Shown piece by piece: positions 62,301-64,000 of a DNA stretch of 64,000 nucleotides. A model generated the notes under the pieces. The model was not told where the DNA came from. It searched no databases and worked only from the letters and a program-made list of their open reading frames with translations. The first letter of the stretch is position 1. Each line of letters opens with the position of its first letter. The DNA comes from Cynocephalus volans. Its lineage: Eukaryota; Chordata; Mammalia; Dermoptera; Cynocephalidae. The stretch covers positions 16,048,501 through 16,112,500 of the forward strand of contig NC_084467.1 of NCBI RefSeq assembly GCF_027409185.1. The letters run 5' to 3'. Made by a program: the position numbers and the translations under genes.

Positions 62301-62688
62301 AAATATTCTAAAGTTAAAAATACTTGCCATAGTAAATATGAATTAAAAAAAAAAACAACATTGCTCACCAAATGTGATTATGTTAGAAAAACATAAACCT
62401 CACAATGGCATTCTTCTATTTAAATCTCCTTTAGGAAATAGACCAAGTTTTCTGAAGAATGCCACCTTTAAATAAGCAAAAGATGAACAGAGTAAATCTA
62501 AGATGAACTCCTTGAAATAAAAACTTGCCTTAATGGCCTCAGTAAGAATTGCATCCATCTTGGGACGTGGGGAGGAAGCCATCGGTGTTTGTTTCTGGGC
62601 CTTGGCTAGCTGGCTGGCAGAAAGGGTAGCCCAGGAAGGTATTGTTTTTTTCACTTTCTTCTCCTTTTCTTTAGACTGATCTTTCTCA
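42676..62688 (-). CDS. HP1BP3: HP1BP3, heterochromatin protein 1-binding protein 3 (last nine coding exons)
   Basis: Nine exons splice in frame to about 438 codons, corresponding by human numbering to residues ~118 to the end (about 555 here; human is 553 as I recall). HP1BP3 is a linker-histone-like nuclear protein that binds nucleosomes and HP1 and supports heterochromatin. Seen here: three H15 globular domains (roughly 157-232, 255-330, 337-413), each ending in a GKGxSGxF motif; the HP1-binding PxVxL motif as PQVKL (255-259); an acidic Ser/Glu/Asp stretch (exon 44919-45038); and a Lys/Pro/Ala-rich basic tail like that of histone H1. One intron uses a GC donor, and one donor is tandemly duplicated. 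N-terminal exons and promoter lie beyond 64000. The 3' end is set by the most distal of three candidate poly(A) signals. Confidence 0.95.
43197..43202 (-). terminator. Candidate middle poly(A) signal of HP1BP3
   Basis: AATAAA on the minus strand, about 940 bases after the stop. Confidence 0.4.
44001..44006 (-). terminator. Candidate proximal poly(A) signal of HP1BP3
   Basis: AATAAA (plus-strand tttatt), about 133 bases after the stop codon. Confidence 0.4.
44139..44433 (-). CDS. HP1BP3: HP1BP3 last coding exon (~458-555, basic tail)
   Basis: 98 codons with stop TAA at 44139-44141: [20 protein letters not shown] to MKKSFKAKK. Rich in Lys, Pro, Ala and Ser with [15 protein letters not shown] motifs typical of linker-histone tails. 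The acceptor is CTCACAG. Confidence 0.95.
44919..45038 (-). CDS. HP1BP3: HP1BP3 coding exon (~418-457, acidic stretch)
   Basis: 120 bp, [20 protein letters not shown] to EDEEPPPKR. Thirteen of fifteen residues from [15 protein letters not shown] are acidic or Ser. The acceptor is TTCATAG. The donor GTGTGA is weaker than the others. Confidence 0.93.
45815..45895 (+). repeat. L2 3' end fragment
   Basis: Has 'cttggctcataggaggtgct', then 'caatacattttttgtttcaa' and 'tgaataaatacgg'. Confidence 0.65.
46345..46456 (-). CDS. HP1BP3: HP1BP3 coding exon (~381-417)
   Basis: 112 bp, [20 protein letters not shown] to FQLCFPYYP; end of H15 domain 3, including GKGFSGTF. The acceptor is TTGTTCAG and the donor GTAAGC. 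Confidence 0.95.
46670..46790 (-). repeat. MIR SINE fragment
   Basis: Reverse MIR core, 'ctcatttcacagaaaaggaa', with a tandemly repeated 'agagtggttaa(a/g)tgactt' segment. Confidence 0.55.
46992..47172 (+). mobile_element. CYN-like SINE, internally deleted dimer (young)
   Basis: gggccgagcccgtggcgcac ... ggatcctatataggaatggc ... gagtaccggtcacgaaaaag, then an (AAAT)n tail. The TSD aaaacagctgcaaa is at about 46984-46997 (it overlaps the nominal start) and 47172-47186. CCTATATAGG is at 47072-47081. In an HP1BP3 intron. Confidence 0.9.
47981..48020. repeat. Exact 20-bp tandem duplication across an HP1BP3 splice donor
   Basis: gagtcttactttgatagtta occurs twice in a row (47981-48000 and 48001-48020). 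The unit contains the last coding bases and the GTAAGA donor of the HP1BP3 exon, so the intron begins with a second identical 5' splice site. Confidence 0.97.
48010..48169 (-). CDS. HP1BP3: HP1BP3 coding exon (~328-380) with duplicated donor
   Basis: 160 bp, [20 protein letters not shown] to [10 protein letters not shown] plus one base A; start of H15 domain 3. The acceptor is AAAACAG. The proximal donor at 48009 (A|GTAAGA) keeps frame with the next exon, whose first bases TG complete Met381. An identical second donor 20 bases downstream (47989) would shift frame. Confidence 0.93.
49481..49655 (-). mobile_element. CYN-like dimeric SINE inserted in the hAT element
   Basis: A full dimer on the minus strand, ending in A13-14. 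An exact 19-bp TSD, cctaatgattgtaattttt, is at 49462-49480 and 49656-49674. CCTATATAGG is at 49572-49581. Confidence 0.92.
49895..52051 (+). mobile_element. Old L1 fragment (ORF2 3' part) inserted in the hAT element
   Basis: Many stops and frameshifts; a recognisable RT piece at 50099-50326 ([20 protein letters not shown], then [20 protein letters not shown] with a degraded ADD motif). It ends in an A-rich tail with an upstream caataaac. The TSD is aaattacca (49886-49894) versus aaactacca (52052-52060). It is clearly older than the L1 pair at 32-36 kb. Confidence 0.85.
50670..50776 (-). mobile_element. CYN-like monomeric SINE inserted in the old L1
   Basis: A tRNA-like monomer on the minus strand with an A tail of about 19. 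The TSD gatcctaa(aa)ttt lies at about 50659-50669 and 50777-50789. Confidence 0.85.
52549..52639 (-). CDS. HP1BP3: HP1BP3 coding exon (~297-327)
   Basis: 91 bp, [20 protein letters not shown] to GKGASGTFQ; second half of H15 domain 2. The acceptor is CTCTGCAG and the donor GTTAGA. A hAT transposon begins about 21 bases past the donor. Confidence 0.95.
53291..53326. repeat. (TG)n microsatellite
   Basis: About 18 uninterrupted TG units following a T9 run, in an HP1BP3 intron. Confidence 0.95.
53570..53790 (-). repeat. MIR SINE, long copy
   Basis: Has reverse MIR blocks: 'aattgagcgcttattagatg' then 'ccagacactgttctaag', 'acaaggaaactgagacacag', 'ggatttaaacctaagggg'. Confidence 0.75.
54545..54700 (+). 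mobile_element. MLT1-type LTR 3' fragment
   Basis: 'cacatgaggatataatgaga', 'accaatcatgct'-like 'acccaatcatgctggcatcc', 'tgacctcagacttccagtct' and 'aaataaatttctgttacctg' match the MLT1 LTR 3' half. Confidence 0.7.
54708..54751. repeat. (AAT/ATG)n trinucleotide repeat
   Basis: A mixed aat/gat trinucleotide run directly follows the LTR fragment. Confidence 0.9.
55832..55902 (+). mobile_element. Degenerate CYN-like monomeric SINE
   Basis: ggctggctggttagctcaga ... gcacagccttgtaacaccaa, with loss of the 3' part. It is flanked by agagagt-like direct repeats (agagagtag / agagagtgg). Confidence 0.7.
57304..57458 (-). CDS. HP1BP3: HP1BP3 coding exon (~246-296, PxVxL motif)
   Basis: 155 bp, [20 protein letters not shown] to [14 protein letters not shown] fits the HP1 chromoshadow-binding PxVxL motif and leads into H15 domain 2. 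The acceptor is ATTTCAG and the donor GTATGA. The final AG joins G of the next exon to make Arg297. Confidence 0.95.
57960..58190 (+). repeat. MIR SINE, degraded
   Basis: 'aagaccacagacttaactgg', 'ggacttgcaccttagctatt' and 'cttttcaaagtgtcaggtac' form a weak MIR match. Confidence 0.5.
58214..58294 (-). CDS. HP1BP3: HP1BP3 coding exon (~219-245)
   Basis: 27 codons, [20 protein letters not shown] to QKSRNRK; the GKGASGSF wing of H15 domain 1, then a basic linker. The acceptor is ATTTTAG and the donor GTAAGA. Confidence 0.95.
58680..58800 (+). repeat. L2 3' end fragment
   Basis: 'agactataagctccacacaa', 'tggagtcccaagcacctgtg' and 'gaaggcactcagtatacatt' follow the order of the L2 3' end. Confidence 0.65.
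59243..59421 (+). mobile_element. CYN-like dimeric SINE (full dimer)
   Basis: gggggccggcccatggctca ... gatccctatatagggatggc ... gggttaagatccccttacca, then an A17 tail. The TSD ctaacaaacct is at 59232-59242 and 59422-59432. CCTATATAGG is at 59309-59318. Confidence 0.9.
59774..59917 (-). CDS. HP1BP3: HP1BP3 coding exon (~171-218)
   Basis: 48 codons, [20 protein letters not shown] to ELNRGVIKQ; core helices of H15 domain 1. The acceptor is TTTCTAG and the donor GTATTA; phase 0. Confidence 0.95.
60230..61120. other. HP1BP3 intronic segment, nothing recognised
   Basis: AT-rich intron sequence between coding exons at 59917 and 62529. I see no exon, young repeat or regulatory cluster. Confidence 0.5.
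61136..61319 (+). mobile_element. CYN-like dimeric SINE, type with GC-rich first unit and full second unit
   Basis: gggccggtcctgtggtgcac ... ggatcctatataggaatggc ... ctgagcgcggtgcgggcaac ... cgatccccttaccggtcaca, then an A tail. The TSD is about ttatttca(g), at 61126-61135 and 61320-61328. CCTATATAGG is at 61209-61218. It is the bridging form between full dimers and deleted dimers. Confidence 0.88.
61793..61890 (+). mobile_element. CYN-like monomeric SINE
   Basis: ggggctggcggattagttca ... gcgttataataccaaggtca ... ggatccctgtacaggccagc then tgccaaaac. Confidence 0.85.
62529..62688 (-). CDS. HP1BP3: HP1BP3 coding exon (residues ~118-170)
   Basis: 160 bp, [20 protein letters not shown] to DAILTEAIK. 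It holds a lysine-rich lead-in and the start of H15 domain 1. The acceptor is TTTTAAAG. The donor reads AAG then GCAAGT, a GC-type 5' splice site; the next exon resumes with GCT (Ala), so no nearby GT donor keeps the frame. Confidence 0.93.
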
Positions 62689-63164
62689 CTTTAAAACAAA
62701 GAATTGTTATTATTCAAGATAAACTTTCCAGAGAGAAGTATAAAATCAAAAAAAGACCAGGGAAGGATAAAAATTAATTTTTCAATTTATTTATACACTA
62801 AGGTGATATGTACAATAAGCAAAACTTTACAAAATAAAACATTTTTAAAACACTGGATGATACTATAAATGAACTAAAAAGGTGTTTTCTCTTAGGTGCA
62901 GGAGAGAGAACTCACACAAATTAGCACTAGTAAGAAGGCCCAGTACCCAAAAGAAATGAGAATTTAAAATGTATACTAGTAACAACTATAACAGATGGAA
63001 TTTGATATGGTGGAAAGAACTCAATGTCAACACACTGACACCCTTAACAGTGCCATGAAAGCAGCCATGACTTAGGGGACATGGCATACACGTTCCATGA
63101 GTCATACTCTTAATTTTCTCTAACTTCTGCTTGTGCACTGTCAGATTCCTTGTGGGTGAGGTGA

Positions 63165-63320
63165 GTTTTAGCTCCAACACTTATTAACTACATGATTTTG
63201 GTAAGTGATATGAGTCTCAGTCTCCTCAGCTGTAAAATACTAACGTAGTACCAACTCCTTCACAAGGTGGTGCAAGACTTATGATATTATGTTTATCAAA
63301 ACAATTTTGTGAGCCATAAA
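63165..63320 (+). repeat. MIR SINE fragment
   Basis: Has 'atgagtctcagtctcctcag' then 'ctgtaaaatactaac'. Confidence 0.6.
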
Positions 63321-63345
63321 GCATTATATAAATTTTACTCTCGGG

Positions 63346-63490
63346 GCCGAGCCCGTGGCGCACTCAGTAGAGTGCGGAGCTGGGAGCGCGGCGACACTCC
63401 CGCCGCAGGTTCAGATCCTATATAGGAATAACTGGTGCACTCACTGGCTGAGTGCCAGTCACGAAAACGACAAAAAAAATAAATAAATAA
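63346..63490 (+). mobile_element. CYN-like SINE, internally deleted dimer (young)
   Basis: gggccgagcccgtggcgcac ... cagatcctatataggaataa ... gagtgccagtcacgaaaacg, then an (AAAT)n tail. The TSD aaattttactctc lies at about 63332-63345 and 63488-63501. CCTATATAGG is at 63417-63426. Confidence 0.9.
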
Positions 63491-63499
63491 ATTTTACTC

Positions 63500-64000
63500 T
63501 CAATAATAATAATGGCACTCTATGCCACTAACACATGCACTAGAACATTTAAAAATATAGAATAGCTGCTAAAAATTCCACAGATCTAACTTATAGCTAT
63601 GAAACTGGGATAAAGGATTCACTAAGGATAACACCTAGAAGATATAGTTATTACTAAGTTATTTTTTTATTTCAAAAGAAATTTCTAACTGTTCTGACCA
63701 ATTATGAAGAGTTGGATGAATGCTACCAGCTCTCCTGCAAAAAAAAAAATTTTAATTAAAAAAGAACTGCCATCACTTGAACAGATACAGATCATCAAAA
63801 GAAAGTTTTGCTTTCAGATTCTCAAAGTTATCTCCAATTGAATACTTCATCAAACAAAAACAGGGTTTTAGGTCACTCTAGCAATGCCTCAGTACAGCTT
63901 ATTTCTTTCTAACATAAGCACATAAAAATAACTCATTCTTGGCACAGAGGTGGGAATAAAATAGTGAATTGTCTTCCAGGTCAGATTTTTATAGTTATGT
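63500..64000. other. HP1BP3 intron, right edge of window
   Basis: No coding exon is visible. The exon encoding the acidic N-terminal region must lie further right. Confidence 0.6.

Noticed and set aside
62522-62525. GT donor four bases downstream of the HP1BP3 GC donor
   Set aside because: It would shift the reading frame of the next exon (A-C-F-Q-K-S...), whereas the GC site gives exact continuity and matches AAG|GCAAGT.

Overview
This is mammalian nuclear DNA: spliced genes with long introns, two CpG islands and dense SINE, LINE, LTR and DNA-transposon insertions. All three genes lie on the minus strand, so reading 5'->3' they run right to left: HP1BP3 (3' three quarters), SH2D5 (complete) and KIF17 (5' part). 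From memory, human 1p36.12 has the same order. There are no Alu or B1 elements. The young SINEs are tRNA-Ile-like monomers, dimers and internally deleted dimers resembling the CYN family of colugos, so I infer a dermopteran (probably Galeopterus or Cynocephalus). That inference rests on recalled repeat knowledge, not on a search.

Region by region. 1-15454: KIF17 coding exons 1-5, covering the whole kinesin motor domain; stalk and tail lie left of the window. 15185-15800: KIF17 CpG-island promoter with an RFX X-box. 16865-28552: SH2D5, nine coding exons (428 codons, PTB-like plus SH2), a long 3' UTR and an inferred non-coding first exon in a second CpG island (28500-29190). 29.2-42.6 kb: intergenic, rich in repeats, including an old LTR interrupted by two head-to-tail L1 3' ends that share one target-site duplication. 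42.7-62.7 kb: the last nine coding exons of HP1BP3, with all three H15 linker-histone domains, the HP1-binding PxVxL motif, the acidic stretch and the basic tail. N-terminal exons and promoter lie right of 64000.

The genes are not a functional operon. KIF17 is a dendritic and ciliary kinesin-2 motor, SH2D5 a brain-enriched adaptor, and HP1BP3 a chromatin architectural protein. No new biochemical system is evident. The most notable signals are: a 20-bp tandem duplication that doubles a 5' splice site in HP1BP3; a GC-AG intron in HP1BP3; a perfect CArG box in all seven dimer-derived SINEs; a graded series of SINE architectures; the two-L1, one-TSD insertion; and a hAT transposon with three nested insertions that fills most of one HP1BP3 intron.

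Exon boundaries were worked out by hand from splice signals, reading-frame continuity and recalled protein families. Repeat edges are approximate, and family names for ancient repeats are from memory.
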